From assembly GCA_963971405.1 (NCBI GenBank), contig OZ020489.1:5456001-5520000 (forward strand): a stretch of 64,000 nucleotides of DNA, written 5' to 3'. Shown here in pieces: positions 25,561 through 36,167 of the stretch; position 1 is the first letter of the stretch; every line of letters starts with the position of its first letter. Below the pieces are notes generated by a model. It did no database searches, was not told where the DNA came from, and worked only from the letters and a program-made list of their open reading frames with translations. The stretch is from Psococerastis gibbosa. Taxonomy: Eukaryota > Arthropoda > Insecta > Psocodea > Psocidae. The translations under genes were made by a program, and so were the position numbers.

Positions 25561-25589
25561 CCCTTTCATAGCTCAGGTAAATAAACAAA

Positions 25590-25798
25590 GCTTGACTTTT
25601 TGTTGTCCTATTACTAAGCCAACCTAGCGGAGTTAGGGCTATAAAGCCCTCTCTTACACTCAACTAGGAAGACCCGGGACCGCGTGCTTTACATGCCCTC
25701 CGAAGCATGCCCAGAAGATGTAGACAGTGTGCGACTCGAACCAGCAACCTTCGGGTGAAAGTCGGAGTCTGTACCACTACTCTACAGGTCCTGACTGA
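25590..25798 (-). mobile_element. tRNA-derived SINE
   Basis: Reverse copy with tail GCCAACCTAGCGGAGTTAGG, body GCATGCCCTCCGAAGCATG region and head ending CACTACTCTACAGGTCCTGA. Confidence 0.68.
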
Positions 25799-26231
25799 AC
25801 TATGTCCTATTTTGCTCGCTATAGCCCGCGTATTCCTTACCACCGTCTCACAAATTTGCCAAATCCCATCAAACCTGCAAGTGTTGGCTTTCCAAAAAGT
25901 TTAGACCATCTCTAATGCGTGCACAGTCATTGAGACCATTAGACATAGCAGAAGTTTAAAAGTTCGGACAACAGGTTGCCACAAGTCTATATTTCCAACA
26001 AGAGGCACTATGTTTCTGCAAAAAGAAATCTGTTGGCAATTTATCTAAACATTACCAAACAACAAACTATTGTCAATATCTGATTTAAAACCAAGTTATC
26101 CTAGTTTGTACTGATAGGGCAGAGGTCTCCTCAAAAGCGGGAAACGCAATGTCAGGGATATAAGCCAACTCCGTAACTTGTATCACATCCAGAACTAACA
26201 AAAAATTCATACTAACCTCAAGACCCAGCCC

Positions 26232-26560
26232 TACTGCTTTAGGCACACTCAAAAAATCACATCGAAAACGATCCCTTGTTCAAAAGGAATCACCAGTCCA
26301 TCAAACTCATCATCGTAACTGCGATGACAATACCTTAAACCTGAATACACTTATGTAAGACTCATAACACACTAACCCAACCTTACTGCACTAGTTACAC
26401 CCAAAACAAGCCCAACGAAAACGATACCTTGTTCAAAATGAATCACCAATCCATCAACCTCATCATCGTAACTGCGATGACAATACCTTAAACTTGAACA
26501 CACTTCTAAAACACTCATAACGCACTAGAAACATCTGAAAACCCCAACGCACAACACTTC
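26232..26560. repeat. Two-copy tandem duplication, about 152-bp unit
   Basis: ATCATCGTAACTGCGATGAC followed by AATACCTTAAAC occurs near 26308 and 26462; flanking text (CGAAAACGAT..CCTTGTTCAAAA) is also shared. Confidence 0.65.
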
Positions 26561-27186
26561 TAACTTCTAAGACACTGTTTTAAAATAATAAAAAACGCGC
26601 GGCGACTAGCAACAGATTGGCCAAGTCTTAAGGGGTGGCGGGCTCACACACAGGGGGGGTTGACAGAAATTGGGGTGAGTGCACCCCTCCGACGGGGGCG
26701 CCATCTGCGGCCAAATCGCCAACTATCGCCGTCTATTATAACCCCATCATTGTGTATAAGACGTTTGCTTCAATTTAAGCTTCCGTCGCACACCTGCCTC
26801 TTAGGCCCGGTACACACGGACGATTCGTGCAGTCGCGACTTGCCGACGTCTTTTCCATTGAAGGGATAGGGTTTGGTGAAGGAAAATCACAGAGTCTAAT
26901 TGGGAAGATTTCTATAATTTGGCGTGTCGAGGGGAAAATTGCGCACTTTCGTTTTTCCCTTACTGGTGAAGGTACCCATCAGAGTTCGTGACCCCCAGTG
27001 ATACCCGATGGTAGGGAAGAACTTCTGTCACTTAGACCCACCAACCCACAAGCAATACCGAAGAGTTCCGAGGGTGGTGCCAAGAAAAAAAATTGGTAAT
27101 CCCCCGGCAAAACATTATCATAATTTAGGGGTAAAACACAGTTTCTAACAATTTTCTGCCGAAAACAGGCAGATTTTTTTTTTCAT

Positions 27187-27262
27187 TTTATGTCGAGTCT
27201 GGAACCGGAACCAACAACCTTTCGAGTGAAAGCCAGAGGCCTTACCACTACACCGCATAGTA
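27187..27262 (-). mobile_element. SINE head fragment
   Basis: GGAACCAACAACCTTTCGAG and ACCACTACACCG match the tRNA-like head of the SINE family; the body is absent. It lies just downstream of the 43-nt AFF exon. Confidence 0.4.
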
Positions 27263-27285
27263 CAGAGTATAAAAACATAACTTAC

Positions 27286-27328
27286 CTTTACGGGGCGTCG
27301 GCGGCGGAGGTGATAACGGCTCAATCAA
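27286..27328 (-). CDS. lilli: AFF/Lilliputian-like gene, 43-nt microexon (LIEPLSPPPPTPRK)
   Basis: Acceptor TTGTACAG|TTGATT and donor GTAAAG|GTAAGT define 43 nt, phase 0 in and phase 1 out, encoding LIEPLSPPPPTPRK plus one base. Proline-rich sequence is expected at this point of an AFF protein. The exon is accepted because it is bounded by consensus splice sites and its phases agree with both neighbours. It is GC-rich in AT-rich surroundings. A tRNA-like repeat lies about 30 bases beyond the donor. Confidence 0.62.
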
Positions 27329-28454
27329 CTGTACAAACAAAAGGCTTATCATTAACACGCGGCCATACAACATTAAAACAGGTTTTAAAACACTTCACAG
27401 GTCCTCATAGCTTAATTCAGGGCCGTACCACCCCGGGTTACGATCTTATTCTACTTCTTTATCTGACTTGTTAGTACCCCCTTCAGGGTGTCAAGGGGCC
27501 CTCAAGCAGGGACGGATCTAGCCTATAGGGGGGGGGGCAGCTACCTCCAACTCCCCCACCCCTGCCATCCGTGTCTCCGTCTATGCCCTCAAGTCATACA
27601 CAACACAATCTCTGTTGTGCGCACGATTTTTGCCGGAACGTGGGTTAAACTTTGGAGCATACATAGCGCCAATCCTTCGTGTTTGAACTTGCTACGTTTT
27701 AAATGAGGGTACCTCCAGATCGCACGGGATTCCCAACCCATTGGCTTCAATCTCCCATTAGATAGAGGTGAGGGCACTAAGCTTAAGATAAATAATTGCT
27801 ATCACATGGAACACCTCGACAAGTATATTATAGTCAGATTTTAGATTAAAAACTCAATTAACCTTGGTAGAATATTTTTAATTGTAAATTAATTTTGTGG
27901 TATTTCCTTTACGAAAGTCCAGATCGTTATCCACTACACTACGACTTCCCCTAGCAACTCAATAACCGCCTCACACAATAACCAATTCCATCAGACCTGC
28001 AAGTGTGACAAGTCTGATAGGTTACTGGCAATATTAGCCGGCCGCCATACCAAGTTGAATCCAGCGGACCAGAACAGGTTCAAAGCTGCAGATAACTTGG
28101 TCGTGTGCACAGTGCCGGTAGGGAAACATGGTAGGACTTGTCCTGGTCACCTCCGAACTAATCGTGTGACTTCACTGTGTTTCCCAAGTGGTTCGGAATC
28201 CACTATAATCAGGAGGTCCACTGTCCTATGGGCTGGCATAGGACAGTCAAGTCGGGGTCGCTCTATGGGCCCAAATATGAGGCCTAAGTCGTTATTAACC
28301 CGACGAACACTACTACTACTACTGGCAATATTTATCATGTACACGGCCATTGAGAACATCGAACATATCAGTATATTGGGTGCACAACGTTCTCAGATTC
28401 ATCGTACTGTATGTTGCTACAATGTACCGATAAGAAGTACTGTGTTTTCAAAAA

Positions 28455-28706
28455 TTAGCAAAAAGGCTACAATGGCTAGGACATGCCGGACTACAGACCC
28501 CCAAAGGCCATATGTGGGAAGCAATCCCCCTCGGAAGAAGACCAAGAGGAAGACCTAAGCGAAGATGGGGGGACCAGTTCCAGGAGGACCTCCTTCGAAA
28601 CGGCGTCGAGGCAGCAGATTGGACAGCGGCTGCTGAGGATCGACAAAGGTGGAGGGAAATTGTCAGAGCGGGCAAAAGTCCCCCTGGGCTGATCGCGCCT
28701 AATTAA
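28455..28706 (+). pseudogene. LINE reverse-transcriptase C-terminal tail
   Basis: One frame, ending at TAA 28704-28706, reads RLQWLGHAGLQTPKGHMWEA, then IPLGRRPRGRPKRRWGDQFQ, then EDLLRN...AAEDRQRWREIV. The order 'LxWLGH...GRRPRGRPxxRW.DQ...EDL......A.DR..WR' is the C-terminal end shared by many non-LTR retrotransposon polymerases. Only the last 80 or so residues are present, as expected of 5'-truncated copies. The insertion lies in the intron just past the AFF exon at 28753. Confidence 0.68.
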
Positions 28707-28752
28707 GTCAGTAAGTCACTCCTAGCAAAATTAAAACAAATTTGAAACTTAC

Positions 28753-28854
28753 GTTGACGAGATTAGTAGGGAAGAAAAACTTGGGCTCAATTTCATTTCT
28801 TGGAGTAGCAGCTATTCCCGTGAGGGGGGCCACTTCCAGCCCCTGTGTCATTTC
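28753..28854 (-). CDS. lilli: AFF/Lilliputian-like gene, fourth recognised exon (EMT...PLTGI motif)
   Basis: Acceptor GTTTTAG|GAAATG and donor GTCAAC|GTAAGT bound exactly 102 nt (34 codons, phase 0 on both sides). The translation begins EMTQGLEVAPLTGIAATPRN and ends EIEPKFFFPTNLVN. With the previous exon's ESILK it recreates the conserved AFF block 'ILKEMT...PLT.I.TP...EP.KF.FP'. This block is short, specific and colinear with the family, and is the best single support for the identification. A LINE C-terminal remnant ends 47 bases beyond the donor, in the downstream intron. Confidence 0.78.
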
Positions 28855-29967
28855 CTAAAACAAAAACAGATTTTAAAATTAACTCTCACTGCATTTACTA
28901 TCTTTATCTTACGAATTACGTCTGCCACATTTCATTTTCATACCATTGGAACCCCCAACTAATAGAATCGCTGACAAGAAATACATTTTTAATGTTTCTG
29001 CTTACATTTATAAGTCATTATCCATTATTATTATTTTTTTTTAAATTAAATACTGTCCCGCTTGTCTTCATGTGTTTAAGTCTTCCAAGCATCCGTACGA
29101 ATCATCATTATAATCATTGTCGTCAATAGTAAGCTTCAGTTGCCCGGGTGCCTCCTCCACTCCCTCCTGCCCAATGATTTTTCCAAACCAAACTCTCTGC
29201 ACCACACGTTATTTCTACTACTATCCCTTCTTGGTGAACTTCATCTCAGCAGCTCGCACGTTTAGTTTCTTATAAAAAAAAACCAAATACCGCCTTTCCT
29301 TCTAAACCAACCTAGCGAAGTTCTTATAGTCAACTGCCTGATTCCATTGGTTTGCAGCGAATCGGTCCAACTTTTCTCCATTCTGTTCGGTACTGGACAG
29401 TTCTATTGAGCAGTTTCGTATCTTGCTCTTGCGCCTTCCATGGTCTACTCCTTGCTTTGGATGCTCTCAATGGTGCCTTAGATTATAGTGTTAAAAATTG
29501 TTCGTCTGATCAGAAGAGCCATCTGCTTGGCTGTTCTCACAGATACAGTAGATTTACTAGAGACCTATATTTACTTTTTCTGAACATTATCCCCTAGGGG
29601 GGGGGGGGGGTCGTATGCGATACGGCAAACCCCTCCTTAGAATAGAATATCTTTGTATTGAGTCATAACATGAAACAATAGGCGTTGTAAAACCTTTCGA
29701 GGACATCTCGGTGGTCGGTGGGTGAGTTTAAGTACAAGTTCTGTCACATCTTTCCCGGCTGCGTCACACTCGGGGAGATCTCAAATCTTTCCAAGAGATG
29801 AGCTTCGTCCCGCCCCTGGACATGCCATAACAGGCGGTTTTCCTTCAGATTTACTACAAACCATTACACAGAAATTTCTAATCTTGCGGGCGGGGGGGGG
29901 GGGATGGAAACCTTGACTTCTCGCCAACACAACTATACACCAACTCGCCCACATCCCCGGCACTCAC

Positions 29968-30239
29968 CTTAAGAATACTCTCAACGTCATGCGTAGCAGG
30001 TGTGGCCGGTTCCTCAATGTCCATAGGGCAGTCCAAGGGGTCGGGCCGAGGTTGCAGCCTCGACGTCTGCTGAGACCGGCTAGGTCCCGCACGTCCTGCC
30101 AACGTCCCCGGTGGCTTCAGACTCGCCGTTGCTCCCGATTTTCCGGCAGGCGGCCCCTTCGGTGGTATTATAGAACTAGCCCGATGGTCCGGTTGTCCGC
30201 CATGCTTCACAGGTTGCCCCGAATATCCGCCACGTCCTC
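29968..30239 (-). CDS. lilli: AFF/Lilliputian-like gene, third recognised exon (Pro/Ser-rich linker ending in ESILK)
   Basis: Acceptor TTTTTCAG|GAGGAC and donor CTTAAG|GTGAGT bound 272 nt, phase 1 in and phase 0 out. The split glycine codon joins the previous exon correctly. The product is low-complexity: GGRGGYSGQPVKHGGQPDH, then Pro/Lys/Ser-rich sequence, then an acidic stretch DCPMDIEEP and the end DVESILK. In AFF proteins an 'E-x-ILKEMT' motif follows the linker, and here it is completed exactly by the next exon (EMT). An imperfect hammerhead-like repeat lies 57 nt from the acceptor in the upstream intron, on the opposite strand. Confidence 0.75.
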
Positions 30240-30295
30240 CTGAAAAAGAACAAGTATAGTGTCTAGTTCAAGGATATGCATACATTTTCTTGCAG

Positions 30296-30330
30296 CTGAC
30301 GATGGCGTGAGCCGAAACCGGTTGTAGACT
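30296..30330 (+). ncRNA. Possible hammerhead ribozyme core in a Penelope-type repeat
   Basis: CTGACGA, then a small hairpin GGC-GTGA-GCC, then GAAA, then the palindrome ACCGGT and GTA. This is the order of a minimal hammerhead (CUGANGA, stem II, GAAA, short stem III, cleavage triplet). Position 10.1 is U rather than G, so the fold is imperfect. Stem I partners are not evident. Antisense to the AFF gene and intronic. Confidence 0.3.
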
Positions 30331-30944
30331 TTTTTTTTATTTGTTTGATGCAAAACGGTACAAAAAAGTATTTTACTTTTACACTTCCCCTCCAATTGTC
30401 ACTAAATCACTCGTACACCACTTTTGAAATGAAAGTGAAATGAAAAACTACTTCATTGAAAAATAAACAAAAGGCGAACAATAAGACTATAAAGTCTTAT
30501 TTTCATGCTAACCCTAAAAACCAAAAATATTGTACTAGTATTATTGATAAGTGCAAAGTTAAATAGGGAAGAAATAAGAAAGGAAGAGTGGGAAAAAAAA
30601 GAAGGGTAGAATATTTAAGGGGGGGGGGGGGATCCATTGCCATCACCATTACAGGACCGGAATGAGTCTCAAGCGTTATCTAAGATATATCGTTTAATTA
30701 TTTCCTTAAAGCTACTGAGTGAACTAGCTGCCCTGCATTGCATGCAAACTGCTGTCTCGCTTCGTAAATTTTTCATTCCTAGTCTCATCCTAAAGAAATA
30801 ACTATCTCGTAGCGCAAAAAAAAGGAACGTATGTATCTTGGGCACTGTCAATCCCCCCTGTCTCAGAGCCGCAAATTCTGGTTTCTGCTGGTGGGGGCGG
30901 GCATTTTCCAACAACTAATACCAAAGAACAATATATGTCAGTAA

Positions 30945-31110
30945 GGAAGACAACTGGCCGGACGTCCTCGAAAACGCTGGAAGAATGAGTTGGAAACTGA
31001 GCGAGTTGGGAGTCCGTAGGTGGTGGAGCGCTGTTCAAACCCGAAATGAATGGAGGAGTGTTGAGTGTTGTCGAGCAGGAAAAAGCTCATCAAGGGCTGT
31101 AGAGCCAAAA
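30945..31110 (+). pseudogene. LINE reverse-transcriptase C-terminal tail, diverged
   Basis: RQLAGRPRKRWKNELETE in frame, then a deletion; the DNA then matches the 31440 copy (GAGTTGGGAGTCCGTAGGTG). Confidence 0.55.
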
Positions 31111-31439
31111 GAATATAAGTCTGTATGAGGATAACATAGGTACTGTATCCAATGCAGGCAACAATAACTGTGATTTAGTTTTTTTAATAGATGGTATAAA
31201 CAAAGTCGTATTGCCATTAGATTACCCAGAAGAAGGGGCTCTCCCGCTATGAATTAAAAAAAAAAAAAATAGGCGGAAAATAGCATGGTTATAGTTATAC
31301 GCATTTTAGCAGCTGCAAGTGGAAAATAAATGGAAAAAATAGGCGCAAAAACGAGGCGAAAGGGTGGGTCTCTTGATAATGTACACGTCAGGCCAAGCGC
31401 GAGCTAGGGCTTTCTCCTCAAAATCTGTGGACGTGTCTC

Positions 31440-31650
31440 AAAAAGTAGCAGACTGGCCGGACGTCCTTGAAAACGCTGGAAGGATGAGTTGGAAACTGAC
31501 CTACGCGAGTTGGGAGTCCGTAGATGGTGGAGCGTTGTACAAAACCGAGATGACTGGAGGAGTGTTGTCAAGCAGGCCAAAGCTCATCAAGGGCTGTACA
31601 GCCAGAAGAAGTCTCACAAAGTGCAAAAGTGCAATAGTATCATAACCGAC
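31440..31650 (+). pseudogene. LINE reverse-transcriptase C-terminal tail
   Basis: The frame RLAGRP, stop, KRWKDELETDLRELGVRRWW and SVVQNRDDWRSVVKQAKAHQ is a second LINE type with the same 'GRP..RW.DEL..DL.......NR..WR' layout. One stop replaces Arg or Lys. Relatives are at 30945-31110 and, inverted, 34440-34615. Confidence 0.62.
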
Positions 31651-31774
31651 AAAACAACCAACACAAAAGAAAAATAGGCAATTCTTTTTTTGCGCTCTCT
31701 TTGTATTTGTTGTTTCATTTTATATTATTTTTGATTATATTTTATTTAATAATAATCACTTCATTTCACTTTTT

Positions 31775-31895
31775 TCCTTGTCCAGTAACCCCGGACAAGG
31801 TGCCATATATTGAAGAAAAAAAAGTTAATACATGATTATCACGCTCAAGCTTCCGCTTATCGAGCGATCTTATTAGAGCAGTGGCACTGCAAGAT
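31775..31895. repeat. Dispersed hairpin-bearing repeat, copy 2
   Basis: Same order as copy 1 at 5813 with a few changes (TTATTAGAGCAGTGGCACTG at the end). Possibly a LINE 3' UTR, given its closeness to the LINE tail at 31440. Confidence 0.55.
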
Positions 31896-32895
31896 GTAAT
31901 TTTAATTAATAATTTAATATAATAACCAGAGTACCCACTCTAGCCTCCGGGCAAATTAATGAGATCCCTATGAAAGATAAGATAACTAGGCCTAAAATGT
32001 CTAATAATTAGTCTGCATTTGAAATTTATTATTTATTTTTTTATTTATAATAATAAAAGTCTTCAATGATTTTTTTTAGATACAGCGAGATTAGGGCCTA
32101 TTTGGAGTTAAATTTACTGAATTCACCTAATTTGCTAAAGCTACCAAGGGTCCAGGGGGGGGGGGGCAATTGCCCCCTGCTCTCAATCAGCGCCTCTGCC
32201 CTCCCCAAGCCATCTCTGGTTACGACATTGCTTCAGAAAACCTATTCAAAACGATAATCATCATGCCATGAACAAATTTGCAACATTGTATTTATTAGAG
32301 ATAGAGTATTTAGGAGTAACAGCAGCAGCAGCATCGGCAGCTGACAAGTGAGCAGCCCACAGGAAACAATCAGCAGCAGAATGAATTAGTTCGCTATCAG
32401 CGAAGTGGGATGCATCTACACATGTAACCTCAAACTCCAACGAAATTTGGCAAACATCCACTTACACATAACAAACAATTCACTGCTTTGCAAAACTTTA
32501 AGGGACTGGCGACGGGGAGAAAACCCGTACAAGAGTAAAAATTCAAATTTCACAAGAATTATGTAAACTTATTACATTCTGCAATATGTTCAGATAATAT
32601 AATTAGATATTCATATAATAAATGTTCGCCGTCATCAATACTGATCGTGATAGGCCAAAGCTGTTGAACTTGATTTGAAAACAATAACTGAGAATGTGAG
32701 GTAGAAGGAATTTAAAAAAAATAACTGTGGCCGCATACTACTTACTTCAACTTTTACCGCGTTCCTTGTTAAACTTCGCCCAGCTGGCTTTTATCCGACT
32801 TTTCACTTTTGACATCTTCATACAGTATAGCCTATATACATATATACAGTACAGTTCAGTAGTATTTTTCTTTCTTATTATTTACAAGCATTAGC

Positions 32896-33130
32896 ATACG
32901 GAGAGCCGTACGGTGGTCGCAATTTTTGATTTCGTGATTTCAATAGATTTAGACGTTTTGATCCTAAAAAAAAAAATATAAAAAAATAGGTTTTTACGAA
33001 ATGTCTATAACTCAAACTACTCGATAGGATTTGAAGAAATCCGGCGTTTAGACTCATAAAATTATTGTCCCGGAGTATATTTTTCATTCTTTGAATAACT
33101 TCATTTTGGGGGTTTCATCCCTCAAAAACA
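32896..33130 (+). repeat. R850 family, diverged fragment
   Basis: GATTTCAATAGATTTAGACG, CGAAATGTCTATAACTCAAA and TTCATTTTGGGGGTTTCATC follow the order of the family's first third with many substitutions. A SINE follows at once. Confidence 0.4.
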
Positions 33131-33154
33131 GCTTTAAATAAATAATATTGACCT

Positions 33155-33352
33155 CTTTTGTTCTATTACTAAGCCAACCTGGCGAAGTTAGAGCTATAAA
33201 GCCTTCTCTTACACTCAACTAGGAAGACTCGGGACCGCCTGCTTTACATGCCCTCCGAAGCATGTCCAGAAAATGTAGCAAGTGTGGGACTCAAACCAAT
33301 AACCTTTCGGGTGAAAGTTGGAGTCTGTACCACTACTCTCTACATGACCTGA
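33155..33352 (-). mobile_element. tRNA-derived SINE
   Basis: Full-length reverse copy. The B-box complement is slightly mutated (GGGACTCAAACC) and the body is conserved. It lies in the large intron between AFF exons at 30239 and 35600. Confidence 0.68.
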
Positions 33353-33589
33353 GCTTTGTTTTAACTAAACACATATTGCAGTACTTGTCTAAAGTCTAAA
33401 GAAACTCAGCTAGGTCGCATCCCACTTGATACGATAGCTCAGGGCATAAAAACATTAAACAGCTTAATTTTCATTAAAAAAAAAAATAATAATGATAACG
33501 TCAAGGATTTGGTTTTGAAGAAAAAACTTTTTTTTTTTAAAGATTTTTACGGACAGTCCGAGCCCCCAATGCATTGCATACCACACCAG

Positions 33590-33712
33590 TATTATTATTA
33601 TTATTATATTATTATTATTATATTATTATTATATTATTATTATATTATTATTATTTTATTATATTATATTATTATTATATTATTATTTATATATTATATA
33701 TTATTGGTCTGC
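33590..33712. repeat. (TTA)n microsatellite
   Basis: About 120 bases of imperfect TTA/TTAT repeats beginning AGTATTATTATTATTATTAT. Confidence 0.9.
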
Positions 33713-34261
33713 CCATTCTAGACTCTACAATTGTCCCATTCACTTTACGATAGGTAAAATCCATAGACAGCCGATATTTAACCATGGGACAATAATTTGC
33801 CATGAAACTATTACAGTACATCACATTGCAGTATTATATACAGTATGTATAACACTGGCATTAAAGCTACTTTGGTTGAAGAGGTAACCTCTTCGTTTGT
33901 TCGTTACAACCGAAATTAGGGGATATAGAAAAAGTTAAGACGACGCCCGGTTCAGGCGTAGATCGGGGGGTTCGAATCCCACCAAGCCCAGTCTAATTTC
34001 GTCTATTACAGTACCTTCACTAATTAAAAAATAGGAAAGCATTTACGGGTTCACTCGTATCGGTTCTTTTTCTAAGGGTTGTGACTTTTTTTGGATCATT
34101 TTTTTGGAGTACTTTTTTGCTTATGGTATACTGTATGTCGTAGCGCTGAACTTATCAAATCTGATGTTTAAAGATCGGATGCGTCAGGTCATTAGTGGAG
34201 TGGGATGCATCTACACGACAACCTCAAACTAGAGAAATTTGGCAAACATCCACTCACATCC

Positions 34262-34333
34262 AATACAGCTCAATGGTTCAGACTTTAGAGCACTGGCTCT
34301 TGGCACCGTATGCCAGGGGTTCGAAACCCAACA
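34262..34333 (+). repeat. tRNA-like remnant
   Basis: CAGCTCAATGGTTCAGAC and GGGGTTCGAAACCC look like the D-arm and T-arm of a tRNA, with GAGCACTGGCTCTTGGC between. The cloverleaf is not complete and the acceptor stem does not pair, so a SINE head or tRNA pseudogene is more likely than a working tRNA. Confidence 0.35.
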
Positions 34334-34439
34334 ATTTATTTGCAATCAATACAATGCTGTTATACAGATAACATTGGAAGGTGCTGAGATTGATGCTTAA
34401 CAATTATATAGAAGAGAGTAGCCTGCCTATATGGCAATA

Positions 34440-34620
34440 CAGCTTCATCTTCTTCTGATAGGGTTCTACAGCCGTTGATGAGTTTTGGCCTGCACGACAA
34501 CACTCCTCCAGTCACTCGGTTTTGTACAACGCTCCTCCATCTACGGTCTCCCAACTCGCGAAGGTCAGTTCCCAACTCATCCTTCCAGCGTTTTCAAGGA
34601 CGTCCCACATGTCGTCTTCT
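34440..34620 (-). pseudogene. LINE reverse-transcriptase C-terminal tail
   Basis: Minus-strand TDLRELGDRRWRSVVQNR and neighbours match the 31440 copy, with a frameshift after VQNR. Sequence upstream (rc of 34590-34620) gives the NAGR/ERWKDE part. Confidence 0.58.
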
Positions 34621-34844
34621 TGTAGTGCTTGGTTTGTAAAAATTTTGCGGTCGTCTGACATTCCTGCGACGTCTTCCAGCCATCTTAGGCAATACAGTTA
34701 AAGGCCTTAAGTAGGAGGAAAGCTACTCCCCACCCATAAAGCAACCCCTTAATTGTGGCCCGATGGTGCCCAATCCAATCCTAATCGTTCCATATGGTAT
34801 GAAGGGATGAACGTTGACAAAAGCTATGGAGAACACGATTAGTG

Positions 34845-35005
34845 CATTTTAAATGTGGGTATACGGACGAATGCTGCGCATATCCCGGAGAATCCGTGTC
34901 TCTGACGCTGAGGTCTTGAGGCGAATGAATACAGAAGCTGAATTGCTGCTGACGGTTCAGAAACGGAAACTAATATACTTCAGCCATGTGATGATCGTCT
35001 ACTGC
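34845..35005 (+). pseudogene. LINE reverse-transcriptase fragment, region before the C-terminal tail
   Basis: WVYGRMLRISRRIRVSDAEV, then LRRMNTEAELLLTVQKRKLI and YFSHVM. This matches the 'RR.LRISW...V.N.EVL.R......L...I..R.L.Y.GHV.R' segment that precedes the tail in LINE polymerases. It faces the minus-strand tail at 34440, so the two come from different insertions. Confidence 0.62.
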
Positions 35006-35599
35006 ATGTAATAATACAAGGGAAGAAGGACCCGGCAGAAGAAGTAGTATGAAGTTGTAGTTGGGACCCAGGCCACAATTTGGGCCCATAGGTCCCCCCA
35101 GTCGCACTAGTAGTCGAGCCCCACAGCCCCCACTGCTTCTGCGAATCTCGTTATGGCCGCAGGTTGGACTACTAGAGCCCAGCCGTCAGTAGCAAGAGTG
35201 CACCCTAGAAGTACCGAGTCTCGGGCGCCAGACCACATGGCACTCAGATCGTCAGCGCCTCGAAAATTGCACGAGCTTCGGCCTGGAAATCACCCCGGCG
35301 GCGGCTGAATCATTCTTGAGTGGCCAATCAGTATAAAATACCAGATTGTCCTCTTCATCACTGAAAGGCACCTAATCATCCCAGTCTTTTCGTGAGGGGA
35401 AAACCCTAGATATAGGTACCCGGCCAAAGAAGAACCTCCAGGTTGAAAAATTTGAGGCAGTGGCTTGGCAAGAGCACGACTTCCGTTTTCGGAGCAGCCG
35501 TCTCCAAGGTCCGAACTGCCATGATGCTGTAGCTGCCCCCAAATATGTGTGCACTACAAACGAGTGAAAAATAAATCTAAAACCTAAAAAAAAACTCAC

Positions 35600-35876
35600 C
35601 ATGAGGAGGTTTCCCGTCCTGCGGCTTGACGAAGCCGCCACGGACAGAGCTCGGGGCAGGTGTCGCCGCTTTCGCAGACGCCTGGGGCGGGATCTTGAAC
35701 TCCGGAGGCGGCTCGAGGCGAGAGGCGGCGCCGCCCGGAGCGGGGCTCGGCGGCGGGTTAATGAAGCCGGCAATGCCGATGAGTTGCTTGGCGGGATGCA
35801 CATCGAGCAGCTGCTTCATAACAGCGAACTCGCCCAGTTGTTGTTGGATGTGCTGGCTGCGCTGACTCGGATTTAC
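35600..35876 (-). CDS. lilli: AFF/Lilliputian-like gene, second recognised exon (N-terminal homology domain, part 2)
   Basis: Acceptor TGGCAG|GTAAAT and donor CATG|GTGAGT bound 277 nt: phase 0 in, phase 1 out. The translation opens VNPSQRSQHIQQQLGEFAVM and continues KQLLDVHPAKQLIGIAG. This matches the AFF pattern 'RIQ..LG.Y..MK.LL......L(V/I)GI', the most recognisable part of the N-terminal homology domain. The remaining 50 or so residues are Pro/Ala/Ser-rich, as expected for the disordered linker after this domain. The exon is far more GC-rich than the surrounding intron, which itself argues for selection on coding. It joins the flanking exons in frame. The family fit is strong; naming it lilli assumes an arthropod with a single AFF gene. 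Confidence 0.78.
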
Positions 35877-36167
35877 CTGCCAAAGAAGAAAACGCTGTTA
35901 GTTTTTATTTGTTATTTATCCTATTTCTATAGCATTGATTATAACTCCAAATATTTGTATATTCATTGCCTATAGTATGCCCACCAGTGGCAGTGCTGCC
36001 AATATTATGTTGACAGGATTTACTAATGTAAGACGATAGTGATGATGACATCCCCAGCGCTGTTGGAATCACATAGGTGCCATTCTCTGAATGGAAGCAG
36101 TCTAAGCCTGTGCGGTTGTGCAGGTGCGCCCCAGACAATTCAACACACACTTGGGTAGTCTATCACC

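Larger units (their letters stand above)
9582..27285. other. Largest AFF intron (17.7 kb), repeats only
   Basis: Holds two satellites, R850 copies A and B, a dead mariner, MITEs and SINEs listed separately. Stretches 18100-19300, 22800-23020, 23650-24800 and 25900-26230 show nothing recognisable beyond AT-rich sequence and isolated C runs. Confidence 0.6.
30331..35599. other. AFF intron, repeats only
   Basis: LINE tails, hairpin repeat copy 2, an R850 fragment, a SINE, the (TTA)n tract and a tRNA-like remnant. 32260-32890 shows nothing beyond a (CAG)n-like stretch GTAACAGCAGCAGCAGCATC at 32313. Confidence 0.6.

Noticed and set aside
33930-33990. A tRNA-like B box (GGGGTTCGAATCCC)
   Set aside because: No A box or cloverleaf could be formed upstream; treated as a repeat remnant.
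35601-35975. A 124-codon GC-rich plus-strand frame
   Set aside because: It overlaps the minus-strand AFF exon, which has splice sites and family motifs; the plus frame is its shadow.
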